Below are positions 1-12,593 of a stretch of 64,000 nt of DNA, piece by piece. Location of the stretch: the NCBI RefSeq assembly GCF_000224145.3, contig NC_020179.2, forward strand, positions 3,936,367 to 4,000,366. Direction: 5' to 3'. A model generated the notes under the pieces. That model made no database searches. It had not been told where the DNA came from and saw only the letters and a program-made list of their open reading frames with translations. The stretch is from Ciona intestinalis. Taxonomy: Eukaryota; Chordata; Ascidiacea; Phlebobranchia; Cionidae. How positions within the stretch are numbered: the stretch's first letter is position 1; every line of letters starts with the position of its first letter. The translations under genes and the position numbers were made by a program.

Positions 1-58
1 ATTCATACACATATACCATATAAACATATACCTCATATTCTTCTTCTTTATGTTCCAG

Positions 59-3000
59 CATCTCTCGGGTTGCTCCCCTCAACTCTTCTCATCCTCCGAA
101 TGCTTCGTTGATCTGATGGGTTTCATCCGTCGCACTGATGATGAAATCGTCGTCCATAAAGCTCTCCTGATCCTCAAGAACACCGGATTCATCATTGAGG
201 AAAAATTCCCTGAAATTCGCTCGTAAGTCGTCATGTTCTGGATGATGTATCCTTATATTAATCTTAAGTTGTATTGTAACTGCATGAATCAAGCTACTTT
301 TACTTTCTATTCTATATATATATATATAGATAGAAAGTAAATATATATATAGTGGTCCTTGTCAAGGGCCAGAGATTTAGACCAGAACATGCACAATATC
401 CCAACGGGCAGGCTGTTTATATATGTGGTTCATGTAACTGGTTTCACTCTATCTCGGGCACCTTTTAATTTAAACTAAATCTCAATTAAAACTTTTAGCA
501 GCTCATTAGAGAAGGGTAAGCATTTAAAATCATAAGCTGTTCTGTTTGAATGTAACAGGCCAACTAGAGCCCAGGTCCCTAGCCATGCCGGATTCCACAG
601 CATAGGACCACACCTATATCATATAGCAACTACTGTTAGTTTTACTATGAGTAGTTTATTAAAACTATTTTCAAATGTGCAGAGTTCTTATACCTGAGTT
701 GAAAAGTAAAGCAAAGTCTGGCCCTGCACAACACGCAAAACACGCAGTGTTGACCATCAACCAGTTTACTTCTGTGAAGGAAAGTCCATTGATGCAGGTG
801 AGTTGTTTAAACTTGTTTTTTTTTCATAAGTTACAACGTATTTATAAGTTACAACATTAAATAAGTGATTTCAAGAATATCTCCAAAGACTCCATGCAAG
901 TTTCATGAATCTAACCCTGATCTGGTGCTCATATGGCGGAACGATTATTTTTTTAAATAATTACGGTCAGCTTCTGGTGCTACGAAAATTTCAAGACCAA
1001 CCAAGTATAAAATAAATGATACATATTTGGCCCGAATGACATTTTCAGTCTCTTTAATAGAACTCAATGCCCAATCTAATACAGTAAGATAATGTTCACA
1101 TTTCACCCTACAGGTGTTTGAATACTGCAAGGGTATTGCCTGTACCGAAGGTATAGGTTATTCGGAGATGCAAACTGCCCTGACATCTATCGGATGTATT
1201 GCGGAAGTTATACCCGCGGCATTTCCTGGACAATTGCGATACTTTATTGCTTCTGTGGTTGTTAAACAGGTAAGTTCTTCGACACTATATATCTATACTG
1301 TATTATATCTTATTTTATATGTAGTGTACATTTATTTAAACTTACATAAAGCTATCTGGGTGTTGGGGGAATGGAGCAAATTCAGAATCCCAAGTACTCG
1401 ACAGGGACCTCACCCACATAGGAAAGAACAGAACCTATATTTTGTTGATTGTTCCAGCGGTCATATTTATCTATGTGTGTTATTGTCTAGATTTAGCTAA
1501 TTACTCAATGCTGTTATTGTGTCAGGCATGTCGTAGTTTATTAATAATACCCTTAATACCCTATCTATATATTAGTTCATATAAGCCAACCACTACGTTC
1601 ATGTTTAATTCAGATTTTAATTAAGGCATCAACCATATAACAGTGATATATTACCAATATTTTTTGTAGGTATGCTTTAAAATTACAAACAGTTTTATTA
1701 TTTATCTTGTTTCATTTGTATTAACCTGTTACAAATCACTGACACAGGTTATAATGAAGACTGGTAACAAGAGTGATACTGCATCAACAAAGGGGAGAAA
1801 GAAGGAACAAACTTGGTGTGAGAAAGTGGAAATATCAAGTGAATCTAAAGCTAAGGTTGGATATGTTGGTTACTTGGTTACGCTGGTGCTGATTGTGGGG
1901 ATTGAAGGGATACATTGCCCTTGTTAAAATCATGGTGTTCCTGAAGGCTACAGGCCCTGTATTTTTTATAATTTTGTCTTGATTATCATTTGTGTAATTT
2001 AAAGGCATTTAAAAAATATGAGATAAATGTTTTGGCATACCCTGATATTTTGAAAGTGCTCTGCCTGTAGCTGGTGATGAAAATGTTTCCTAGTTCTCCA
2101 TTCTAGGTGGGTAAGGCGGTCCTTGTCGAGGACCTGGGTTTTAGGCTAAATTTGACACATTAGCCCAAAGCTTGCACCAGAGGATAAATAAATTAAATTG
2201 GTTCATTCATTATACTTTTAATAGTAGTTGTCCATTGGATTTAGGCCAAATTTGGCTCAATTCCCCTCAAGACGTTGCTTGCATTTAAAGATAAATCAGT
2301 TAAATTGATTTATTCATTAAACTTCAACACACTACAGATAGCAGGTATGAAGTGTATGGTTCGGTGGTTACGAGGGTTGAGCTCCAATGATACTGAGGGC
2401 TGTTGTGGTAAAACATTAAGATTGTTACAACATATGCTGCATAATGATGGTGACCTTATGAAGTGCGGGAACATATCAAAGGTAGGATGGGTATATAGAC
2501 ATAATACTTACCTGGAGTTCATTATACCAGATGTTAATAATCTGGGTCTCCATATAGTATCACTATTCACTAGTATCAGGTTATTTAGAAAATATTTGGA
2601 AAAGTTTTGATTGAAAAAGTTAAAAAGTTATAGAAAAAGTTGTGCTTTAATTTAATGGGTTATTGACACTTATTAACTTATTATCATGCTAACCCAAAAT
2701 ACACATTGTCTTCTGCATTTAACTTTCATAAAATTTATTGCAAGCATATATTACAGTAGTGGAAAAAACTGACTTTGTTTAAAAGTGGAAACATTTCTGA
2801 CACGCCCTAATAACCATAGTCAACAGAAAACTATTCTCAGAAAATATTAATATTTAACTACAATAATGGTTTTCATGTATTTCGTATTTGCCATTCTAAC
2901 ACAATGTACATATTGTAATGGGTTTCCTATTATGATGAATGTCTCAAATTAACCGTAATGCCTTTAATAGCTGTTTTGTGGAAGGACTGTCCACATACTG

Positions 3001-6000
3001 ACATATTTACTGTTATAAATAGCCCAATTTTAATTTTTCAAAGTATCAGAGCTTTTAATTTGTTATCAAAGTTTGATTCTTGGAACATTGCTTCTTTTTT
3101 TACATAGGTCTTACGACGACACCCGCAGCAAACTTTTGTGCACACTTTATTATTAAAACCCAAATATTACACTACCCACGCTGAAAGTTTTTCTAAATAC
3201 TGCTAATTAATGACAGCACCCCTTCACTCCATGACCAGATTAAGCATGTCTTCCAGCTTTGGCGCTGAACTTTATAAATGCTGGTAGACAGACATGTGTT
3301 TCTATAAAACAATTTGGTTCCAGTGTTTAGTAATTAATGTAGTGCAGAAAATCTAGGCCTGCCACCCCAGGTTTGGCACCTGTCCCTCCCTTTATATTGA
3401 TTATACCTTTTTACATTCTATGTGGGTAAGGCCCTGTCGTGGATCTGGGATTTCAGTGAAATTTGGCCCATTACCCCAACACCCAGGAACCTCGTCGTTT
3501 GTGCAACTAGTGTAACTCCTTATATTAATATTTAAAAACATTGCATTGTTTTAGGCTGATATGTCCCATCTTCGGCTACAAGCTGCCAGATGTGTGTTAA
3601 AGATAGCTGGTATAAAGGAATACAGAAACATACTTAAACCTGTCGTACACCAGGAACTAGCCATGCTTATCAATGTAAGATTTTTATTGCATTTGTTTTA
3701 TAGACATTGCTAATGGTATAACGTTATGTTTAAAATTAATTTCATAGTTTATTACACAATATTAGTCATATTAGTGCTGCAAGGTTATAATACAGGTTAT
3801 TATTTAATTTTCAATACTATTATATTTTAAAATGTTCATTATTTCTCACTGGTACCTACTGTATCATTTTCTTTAGAAAAAAGTCGGTTGTTCGTGTTAA
3901 AAATTAAGTTGAAAGTGTGGAGCCAGCAGAATCTGGTAAATTCCAAATTGCACATAACAACATGTTTAAACTAGAGCAACAATTTATTTTATAATGTGCT
4001 TTATGATAAGGTAATGAATTATCAAAGAATTTCTTGTCATTTAACGCACATTATTTATGTTCCAGGATCCTGTTTTAGAAGTTCGGAAAATCTTCTTAAA
4101 CAAATTATACTGCGCGGTGTTTCGGCTGCAAATCAGTCTTTCTTTTCTTGCCCTCTTCTCGTTTGTATCTCAGGTATTTGGTTACTTTTACTAACAGGCA
4201 TAATAAATAATCTTTTAACTGCTTATCTAGTAGGGAAAACTTAGTATATTTTTAATTCGAAAAACAAACTAAATAAATATGAATATTGAAATTAAATTTT
4301 TAATGTGATTGAATCTAAAAATGTACAGTCTGAAAAGTGTTTTTTCAATTCAAAATACATTATGTTTTTCATACCAGATAAGCCATTGAAAGAGTATTTA
4401 TATCCCAGGTTTTCACATGATTCGTGCAATACATATCTAAGTTGTGAATGTAGTTTTTATATTGTGTATTTGGGTAGGGTTACATTCTATTGTAATGTGT
4501 TATTTCTTTACTTAAATAAATTGCAGTATTATTTAGTTCAATATTACTGATATTGAAACTTTATTTCGTATAAGTTATTGGGGTAAGGCAGTAAATTTGT
4601 TTCCACTTTTTGCCTGATTTGGTTTATTTATTAACAACAAACCTTATTGTTACATCACACAGGAAACTGTGAAAGTACAAAGAGAACATGGAGCGTCGCT
4701 TTATAATAAAATTATCACCAGATTCCGGGATTTGAAAAAACAAGCAATAATGAGAAATCGTAAGTGGCAATAGTGGATAAATAAGTGAAATTATTTTGTA
4801 TGTTTAGTAACGGTAACGAAAGTCGAAGTACTAGCAGTAAAAAAGTGGTTACATCACGCTTATTGCGGTAATCTGTTCGAATAAAAGACTGATAAGTCAG
4901 GGAAACGTACTTTAATTTTGGCTATGAAGTTTTCGTAAAACCAGATCCTAACTATTTGTTTACACAAGAATCGTCCTGCTATATGGGCACCAGATCAGGG
5001 TCAGATTCGCAGAATATATTAATGTTATGTTATGTTGTTTTAACACGCTTTTTATTTATTACTCTGATTTCAACATTGGATATTATTCTCCTCACAGTAA
5101 TGAACCCGGTGATGCCGGAAGACATGTTGCCTTACCTCATATATCTCATGGCTAATGATCCCGACTTTGTGGAAGGAATATCGAGGAAAAGTCTCGCAAG
5201 AATTAAAGAGTAATTAACTAATTAACTATCTGTATGTTTTTGACATTACTTTATAATTTCTCGCACCATAATCTGCATGTTAGAATAAAAAAAAAACTGT
5301 AAAAAAATAACAGCTTTTCGAGGAAAAGTCTCGCAAGAATTAAAGAGTAATTAACTAATTAACTATCTGTATGTTTTTGACATTACTGAATAATTTCTCG
5401 CACTATAACGTGCGTGTTAGAATAAAAAAATAAAAAACTGTAAAAAAATAACAGCTTTTCGAGGAAAAGTCTCGTAAGAATTAAAGAGTAATTAACTATC
5501 TGTATGCTTTTGACATTACTGAATAATTTCTTGCACTTTACTTTATGTCTTAGAATGAAAAAAACTGTAAAAAATAACAGCTTTTAAGACCTGACTAGAT
5601 CCACTTTTTCTATTCTATATTGACGTGTGAGTATGCTATGGGTATTAGGGTTTTGGGCTAAACTTGGTGCAGAATACCAGTTTGTTTTAATAGGCAACAT
5701 TTTTAAGAATTATCACCTGCTATAACTACAGTCAGATCACAAATACAACTGATAAAAATCATTGGGTGATCTTTTTTTGTTATCTTCGTCTTCTTCCTCC
5801 AGTTGCATCCACTTCATCCTTGATCCTCTGCTGGCCAAAGGACATCCTGAGAGCTTCGGATTCGTGATGCGATTTGCCGCCAATGTGAAGCGAAGCCGTA
5901 ACGCAGAGGAACCNNNNNNNNNNNNNNNNNNNNNNNNNNNNNNNNNNNNNNNNNNNNNNNNNNCTGTGAATGTATGTAAGGTATTTCGGTTGGATTACAT

Positions 6001-9000
6001 TCCGTTGTGAAGGACTTATTAAGATTTAGCTTTCAGCATTGTTTGGTTTCTTTATTAACGACAAACCTTATTGTTACATCACACAGGAAACTGTGAAGGT
6101 ACAAAGAGAACATGGAGCGTCGCTTTATAATAAAATTATCACCAGATTCCGGGATTTGAAAAAACAAGCAATAATGAGAAATCGTAAGTAGTCACACTTA
6201 ATAAACAAATGAAATTATTTTGTATGTTTAGTCACGGTAACGAAGATCGAAGTACTAGCAGTAAAAAGTGGTTACATCACGCTTATTGCGGTAATCTGTT
6301 CGAATAAAAGACTGATAAGTCAGGGAAACGTACTTTAATTTTGGCTATGAAGTTTTCGTAAAACCAGATCCTAACTATTTGTTTACACAAGAATCGTCCT
6401 GCTATATGAGCACCAGATCAGGGTCAGATTCGCAGAATATATTAATGTTATGTTATGTTGTTTTAACACGCTTTTTATTTATTACTCTGATTTCAACGTT
6501 GAATATTATTCTCCTCACAGTAATGAACCCGGTGATGCCGGAAGACATGTTGCCTTACCTCATATATCTCATGGCTAATGATCCTGACTTTGTGGAAGGA
6601 ATATCGAGGAAAAGTCTCGCAAGAATTAAAGAGTAATTAACTATCTGTTTGTTTTTGACATTACTTTATAATTTCTCGCACTATAACCTGCGTGTTAGAA
6701 TAAAAAAAAAACTGTAAAAAAATAACAGCTTTTCGAAGAAAAGTCTCGCAAGAATTAAAGAGTAATTGACTAATTAACTATCTGTATGTTTTTGACATTA
6801 CTGAATAATTTCTCGCACTTTACTTTATGTCTTAGAATGAAAAAAACTGTAAAAAATAACAGCTTTTATTTCCTGACTAGATCCACTTTTTCTATTCTAT
6901 ATTGACGTGTGAGTATGCTATGGGTATTAGGGTTTTGGGCTAAACTTGGTGCAGAATACCAGTTTGTTTTAATAGGCAACATTTTTAAGAATTATCACCT
7001 GCTATAACTACAGTCAGATCACAAATACAACTGATAAAAATCATTGGGTGATCTTTTTATCTTCGTCTTCTTCCTCCAGTTGCATCCACTTCATTCTTGA
7101 TCCTCTGCTGGCCAAAGGACATCCTGAGAGCTTCGGATTCGTGATGCGATTTGCCGCCAATGTGAAGCGAAGCCGTAACGCAGAGGAACCTGATGATGTA
7201 CAGAGAAATGAGGTCATAATGCCAATTTTGATATTTGATGATGTCATCATTTAATTTATTAGATTTTTATTTTAATCTAGTGTGAAATTTTTTTTTAAAA
7301 ATAGCAGAAGTTTTATTTAGAGACTTTTTGTCTGCTGTCTGGTGAGGCTTTAATAACGTGTGTTTATGTCAAACATCATGTTTGGGTAGTTGGCCAAAGT
7401 TGCCATATACCCCAGGTCCTTGACAATAACCTTACTAATATAGAATGGTAGATAAAACGTTGGTAATAAGGTTGTTTTAATGATTATTTTTTTACCAGAA
7501 GATCAATTTCAAATTAACATTTCTAGTAACAGGTTTCGAATTCATTCAATCTTTGCTGCCTAAAGAAAATACATGAGATTGAACTTGTCCTATATTTGTT
7601 TACAGAACATATACGCTGTGTGCGATCTTATTATTCAACATGTTCTTAAAAGATCTGGACAACTGGCTGTGGCAATATTGGACCCTCCTGAAAGCTCCAT
7701 TATACGTTATATACCTTCTGCACTTTACACAACGGTATTTTTAAGTTTTAGTCTAATGTTTAATGAACTAAGCAGTAAATACATTGTGGTAACAGGCAAA
7801 CTTTAACATAAATCTAAGTTCCCTTGAAATGCTTTGCAGCAGAACCTTACCATACAAAATAAAATGAAATGGCGAAGTACACATGAGTCATGAACCAATA
7901 ATAGTATCAGTATCGGGCATTGAACCCGGTATCCTTTAGTTATGATGCAAGCGCCTAAGCATTGAGCCACGGCACTGGAACAAACTTCTAATTTAATTAG
8001 TTAATTTTTTTCAATAATTGGTACCTAAATTGATAATTTTTTTTAACAAATTTGAAAGTAATTAAATCTAGAGTTATTTTTCTTTTTTTAAATAATTAAT
8101 TAATAAAATGTCTTTAGCCAACCGGACCTGAAAACGACAAAGTTTATCTTCCTCGAGAATTCTACACAAGCGCCAAGTCAGTCCCCACCCTTGCTACTAC
8201 TGCTGCTATGGGAGGTGATAAATACAGAAGGAACCTTGCTCACCATGGGACCAGGTAGGGGGTTCACTTATCTTACTTACATGGTGGAGATGAATAGGCG
8301 GCAAACATTTTAAAATGCAGGGAGAGTTAGATATGATTCCTATCTACAAATTTGGTGTCAATGTTCACTAAAAAATGCAAAAAAAACCTAGAGTTGAGTT
8401 GCCCACCCTGTCACCCCAGGTTTGGCACCTAAAGGGGTATATTGGGTGGTTAAAACTTACTCTGTATATCTTACTAGGTTACCTTAAGAAAATTAATAGG
8501 GTTTTACTCCAATATTTATTGTTAGGACAGTTTATTGATGCTTTCAAATGAACCAGTAATAATAGAATTTTGTTTACTTTAATACGGATATTTAAATTTC
8601 CTAACAGTCAACAGTTTTTGTTGGAAAGTTGTGACGTTGGGTTAAGTTAAATTTATTTACTATCTATATGTTATTCAAATTAATTAACAGCGAAATATTT
8701 GGTTTTGGATCTGACGATCAGAAAAAGCAGGCCAAGAAAAAATACAAGTCACTTGAAATAACAGGAGGAGATCTAGTCAGGTCATAATAGCCATTGTTAT
8801 TTCACAAGTTATCGTTTTAAGACACAAGTTACATTTATAGTGTGAGAAAACATTCAGTAATGTTATGTTGTTATTGTATTTCATTAAACAGCAAACAATA
8901 GAATCAAGTTTAATAAAATAAAACACAGCTTAAGTTATGTTTGAGAAAGTGTTTAGTAATTCAAGCAGTTTAAACAAATATGTGTCAGTTTAGTAATAAT

Positions 9001-12000
9001 ATCCTAAATTTTAATATTCTATATTTTTGCTACCAGGCACGATGTAAAACATTCATTTACCGTTCAGCAAGAATTTAATTGAAACAAAAGGCTTTATATA
9101 CTAGATGCGTTCAAAAAATAGCATTTTAAATTTCAATGTTTATTTTATTTTGTTATACTGACTATAGGAAAATACCGAGCCCTAAGAAACCAGCCGTGCA
9201 TGACCAATCAAGTTCTGCTTCAGCGAGCACAGCTTCACCCATGGCGAAACAGTCGTCATCAGATTTACCCACACCCCCAACCTCCCAAAGCTGTTCCACA
9301 CAAAGCTCATCTTCACAGGTTGTTATAGATATTCTGTTACTTCTGCTACTACGCATGCTAAATCCTCTATTTTTTTTATTTTCCTGGTCGGTGGTCAGTG
9401 TTTACCTGTTATAAACAACATATATATTAGTAAGGAAATAGATATCAATATGAACATAGATATCAGCAAGTAAATGATGTTTAAGCAGCTTATTTGGTAT
9501 AAAACGTAGTGGATTTCCAATCTTCCGACTGCTACCTGCTGAGACACATTTTCTGATGAAGTCTTGCGAAATGGAAGGCGAAACATCGAAAATACATTAC
9601 CTTTTTATACCAGATGAGGTTCCACCCGTATGGAATATAGATTTTCTTTTAATCAATTGTAAAAATATAACTTTGCAATAATGAAAAGTGTTTTACTTTT
9701 TTATTTGTTTTTACAGGGAGAGGGAGCTAAAGAGAGTCTGACACCAGTAAGGTAGGTTGGTCATTATATTGTTTGAAGCATGATCAAGATATTTTGTGCT
9801 AAAGGTGCCCCTTCTTCCCCTACAGTATATTGTGTTTGTCTGAAAAAAATATTCTGGCATTTTTTAATTGTAATCTTAAAGGAGTATATACCTTTGTGGG
9901 TGATTATTTTGGGGGGTTTATTTATTTATTTTTTTTTGTATGTCTGACAACTTGAACAACCCAATAGTGACCACTGGGTTGTCTCATGCTTTCAACTTCA
10001 ATTAATGAATGCAGGAAATCCTCAAGAATAAGAAAACCCACTCGGCATCATTCTCCCTCCCCTCCTGCCAAGCGAGGAAGATCTTCCATTCAATCAAAAC
10101 CTCCACGGTAACTTGTTTATCAACTTGTTCTCTGCAGAATGTTCTGTATGGGTGGGGACCGCGAGAATTTGGGATTCAGGCCAGATTTGGCCATTACCCC
10201 AACATTGTATATGCACATAGAAAATCAGAAAATCCTAGATCCTCAAACAAATACCTCAACCATATAGAAAAGACTTTAATTTAACCATAGTTTTTTTTGT
10301 TTTAAATGATGCCAATCTTTCAACTTATGATTTTATGATATTTTCCCCTTTTAACCTGTAGTAAAAAGACTTTCTTTGTACCAATGTAATTTAAGTTAAC
10401 CATCTATATAGAATAGGCTATAAATTTTTGAATTTAATTCAAGTTTTTCTATATAGACGCCAATCATTGATCAGTATTTTATCTCTTAGTTACTGTTTTT
10501 CTGTTTTAAATGATGCCAATTGTTCAAGTTGCGGTTTTATAACATTTCCCCCAACCCCCAGTAAAAAGACGTCACCCACTGAGGACAGCATGGGGGATGA
10601 AGCTTCAGAGTCGGAGTCAGATTCGGGAGAAAACGAAGCAACTACATTAGCCTGGGATGAATCCGCAGCATCCACCAGTGAACCTCAGTGAGTGGTTTCC
10701 GAAATATTCCAGACTTATCGACAATAAGTTTGTGATTAGTTTTTTTGTCGACTCTTTGGCACTAGTGGAAAATCTTTCATTAAAAGTGTAATTAGTTTGG
10801 GGTTATTTTATTAGTTAAGGCAGAGTATAATGATTAGTGAATCTCAGTTAGTTGTTTTTTTTATTAATACAGGTTTAGCTTATTAGTCATTTTTTTCAAA
10901 TTGCCCTTATAGTTTAAAAAATAAAAAATTGTCATTGTTTCCAAAACTAACAGACTTTTTTGTACTGTAAACTTCTCTTCTGTATAGGTGAGGACCTAAG
11001 ATTTACACCAGATTTGGGTGGGTACTACCCAGGCTGCTAAAGTCATACTAATGGAAAATTATTCACAAGCAATGTTTCTATATGTGTTTAAACTTAATTT
11101 TGTTACAGAAGTAATTCTCCCGTGAAACGAACATCTCTGGCTCGAGCAAAAGGAAGTTTGTTGATCGCTTCCACTTCAGTTAAAGTTCCTGTGTAAGTTT
11201 GGTTAATTCTACATAGGTTGTTATACGTTGGGTTGTGCTTGGTGGCGAACTGTCGAAGTAGCCTAATGGTCAGCTTACTTTCTAAATATAAAGTACTACA
11301 AGGCATAGGCACACCTGGTGACAGGACAGGCACCGACAATACTGTCAGTTTTATTAATTAATTTCCTATAAGTTGTAGTTAGTGCTTAGTGGCCAAGTAG
11401 TTTAGTTCACTTTCTATATTTAAGTTCCACAGACACACCTGGTAACAGAACATAAAATATGTTTTATTCAATCTCTTTAAATACAGTAGTGAAGACCAAT
11501 GTATTTAAAACAACCAGGGGTTCAGGCCAGAGTTGGCTCATCACTGCAAGTTGAGTAGATCTATTTAAATACAAATGTAGAGCACTTGCAGATAAGGAGT
11601 ATATAAAAGCACTGCTTATGGTGTATAATAGGATATGAGTATTATATCTCTTAGTTACCATAGAGCCAATATAGATGATATTCAATTGATTATCATAATC
11701 CTATTCCTGTTTAACTTTTGCAGAAGGAAAACACTTGGAGTGAACAACAACAACATAACTGATTCACAGTCATCAGATGATTCCATGGTAACTTAGAATA
11801 TTTGAAAATATCACTGGGGTCAACTATTAGCTGTTTTTAGTCTACAGAATAATGTTTTCTGTTGTTTGCTTTTAACTTGCCATTACAGTGCAAGTATTGT
11901 GATGTAACATTAGATTGTTTTGGTACCAACTATTTCTGATTGTCATAGAGTTTAAACATTAATGCTAAGAAAGTTGTTATATACTAAATATATACCTGGC

Positions 12001-12133
12001 ATAAGGTGTAATAAACAGAACATCCATATTATAACGACTGTCATTTTTTATTTGAGTATATGGCAAGTTACATTTATTTATGTGAATTATTGTCCAGGGT
12101 GTCCGACGTTCTAACAGAAGAAGAGGAAAGTAG
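59..12133 (+). CDS. PDS5: PDS5 cohesin-associated regulator, C-terminal half (5' end outside window)
   Basis: Regulates cohesin on chromatin during sister-chromatid cohesion; nuclear HEAT-repeat protein. Exons in continuous frame: 59-222, 683-797, 1114-1269, 1748-1855, 2338-2481, 3555-3674, 4066-4173, then 4663-4759/5098-5209/5803-5913 (truncated by the N gap) or their second copy 6087-6183/6521-6632/7080-7212, then 7606-7734, 8118-8254, 8691-8780, 9168-9318, 9717-9751, 10015-10107, 10562-10687, 11109-11192, 11724-11787, 12098-12133. Using one copy gives 733 residues. Diagnostic stretches are KNTGFIIEEKFPEIRS, MVRWLRGL..TLRLLQHMLHNDGDL, LPYLIYLMANDPDF and NIYAVCDLIIQHVLKRS, all matching vertebrate PDS5A/B order. 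The tail is Ser/Pro/Lys-rich and low complexity and ends GVRRSNRRRGK, like the basic vertebrate PDS5 C-terminus. Vertebrate PDS5 is about 1,340-1,450 residues, so roughly half lies to the left. PDS5A versus PDS5B cannot be assigned. Confidence 0.93.
353..480. repeat. Dispersed repeat, GGTCCTTGTC..CCAGA family
   Basis: First of several decayed copies of a short interspersed sequence whose core reads roughly GGTCCTTGTCGAGGACC, then a GGCCAAATTTGGCCCATTACCCCAA-like section, then a TTCAT-rich tail. Other copies are at 2107-2330 (two adjacent), 3420-3530, 10140-10285, 10980-11060, 11490-11545, 52150-52225 and 53213-53296. All are intronic. No coding capacity or clear termini are visible. Confidence 0.6.
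2107..2330. repeat. Dispersed repeat, two adjacent copies
   Basis: Within the PDS5 intron 1856-2337. The first copy begins at the GTGGGTAAGGCGGTCC section and ends in a GGTTCATTCATTA tail; the second begins near 2230 with TTAGGCCAAATTTGGCTCA and ends with a TTGATTTATTCATTAA tail, directly upstream of the next exon. The two share order and wording, so this is a tandem or nested insertion of the same family. Confidence 0.6.
3280..3395. repeat. Dispersed repeat containing CCAGGTTTGGCACCT
   Basis: Contains AGTAATTAATGTAGTGCAG, then GGCCTGCC, then ACCCCAGGTTTGGCACCT. Related copies are at 8340-8435 (same final core) and 18100-18245 (TGATTAATGCAGTGCAGGG, then the same TTTGGCACCT end). All three are intronic (PDS5, PDS5, SRP68). 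The inner AGGTTTGGCACCT is close to a palindrome. Confidence 0.55.
4442..5913 (+). repeat. PDS5 exon block, copy 1 (left of N gap)
   Basis: This block carries three PDS5 exons (4663-4759, 5098-5209, 5803-5913) and their introns, and is repeated in the same orientation at 5964-7190. Exons are identical or nearly so. Introns differ by scattered substitutions and small indels, and the segment upstream of the first exon (4442-4640) aligns only loosely with 5964-6064. Copy 1 stops inside its third exon exactly at the N run. This is the pattern expected when two alleles are laid end to end; a true tandem duplication cannot be excluded. Confidence 0.85.
5181..5586 (+). repeat. Tandem repeat (3 units) built from an exon 3' end and its splice donor
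   Basis: Three units of about 130-140 bp start at 5181, 5318 and 5459. Each begins with the last 29 bases of the PDS5 exon 5098-5209 (TCGAGGAAAAGTCTCGC onward), followed by its GTAATT donor, an AT-rich stretch and AATAACAGCTTTT. The first unit is the real exon end; the other two place exact or near-exact copies of exon end plus donor inside the intron. Confidence 0.85.
5914..5963. other. Assembly gap, 50 N
   Basis: Run of N within a PDS5 exon, with near-identical sequence on each side of it (the two PDS5 blocks). Confidence 0.99.
5964..7190 (+). repeat. PDS5 exon block, copy 2 (right of N gap)
   Basis: Second copy of the three-exon PDS5 block, with exons 6087-6183, 6521-6632 and 7080-7212. 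It starts immediately after the N run and continues uninterrupted into the rest of the gene. Its third exon is complete and splices in frame to 7606-7734, so this is the copy to use for a gene model. One visible exonic difference from copy 1 is synonymous (GTGAAAGTA versus GTGAAGGTA). Confidence 0.85.
6604..6866 (+). repeat. Same exon-end/donor tandem repeat, 2 units
   Basis: Counterpart of 5181-5586 in the second PDS5 block. Units start at 6604 and 6733, so this copy has two units where the left block has three. The second unit has one change in the exon-like part (TCGAAG for TCGAGG). Confidence 0.85.
7908..7978 (-). repeat. tRNA-like sequence (tRNA-derived SINE head or decayed tRNA)
   Basis: On the minus strand the segment reads as a tRNA-like fold: acceptor arms CAGTGCC/GATACTG (one mismatch, one wobble), an A-box-like GTGGCTCAATGCTTAGG, and a T arm CGGG-TTCAATG-CCCG matching the B box. 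The D stem does not pair cleanly. It sits in a PDS5 intron. A functional tRNA is unlikely; a SINE head or relic fits better. Confidence 0.4.
9530..9640. mobile_element. Retroelement-tail-like fragment with CTGATGA..GAAAC core
   Basis: Contains CTGATGA (9553-9559), a GTCTT/AAGGC stem around a short loop and GAAAC (9580-9584), then a tail TTTTATACCAGATGAGG. A second copy with the same order (AGTCTTG..ATGG..GACGAAACGTCG..TTTTATACGATGAG) is at 39030-39125. The shared order in two unrelated introns indicates a dispersed element; no ORF or terminal repeats are seen. Confidence 0.45.
10140..10285. repeat. Dispersed repeat copy in PDS5 intron
   Basis: Contains GGGTGGGGACCGCGAG followed by GGGATTCAGGCCAGATTTGG and CCATTACCCCAAC, the same order as the copies at 353 and 2107. 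It lies within the PDS5 intron 10108-10561. Confidence 0.6.
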
Positions 12134-12587
12134 AAAAACGATGTTTCCGTTTTGTTTACGAATAGTACTGCCTTCATTCAATACTGCAAAGACCTGCAAC
12201 ATAACATCATCATATAACCAGTATAATTTATTGTGTAAAAACTGGTCACAGTGTATTTTGTCGCTGCTTTTGCTCAATAATTTTTTATCTAAATTTGCTT
12301 ATTGTGTGCACACCATCAAGACAAAAATGGCTTTGTAAGAAAGTAAAGTAAAATTGTGTTTAATTTGTTTTTGTTTTTTACTTTACACATTCTTTTTGTT
12401 TGTTTCATGTTTGTTGAAGTTTTGAAAAAGAAAGTTGTTTTTTCGATACTGTTTTTCGTTTTGTTACATACGAAATATGTCCTAAAAAAGCAAACGAATT
12501 TTATTAAAAAAGTTGAACGCATTTATATTATTCTTTTATTAAAATTTTGTTAAGACTAAGAAGAATTTTGTTTGCGCAGAAGTCAGA

Positions 12588-12593
12588 AATAAA
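12588..12593 (+). terminator. Probable PDS5 polyadenylation signal AATAAA
   Basis: Canonical AATAAA 455 bases after the PDS5 stop codon, followed by a T-rich stretch. Confidence 0.5.
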
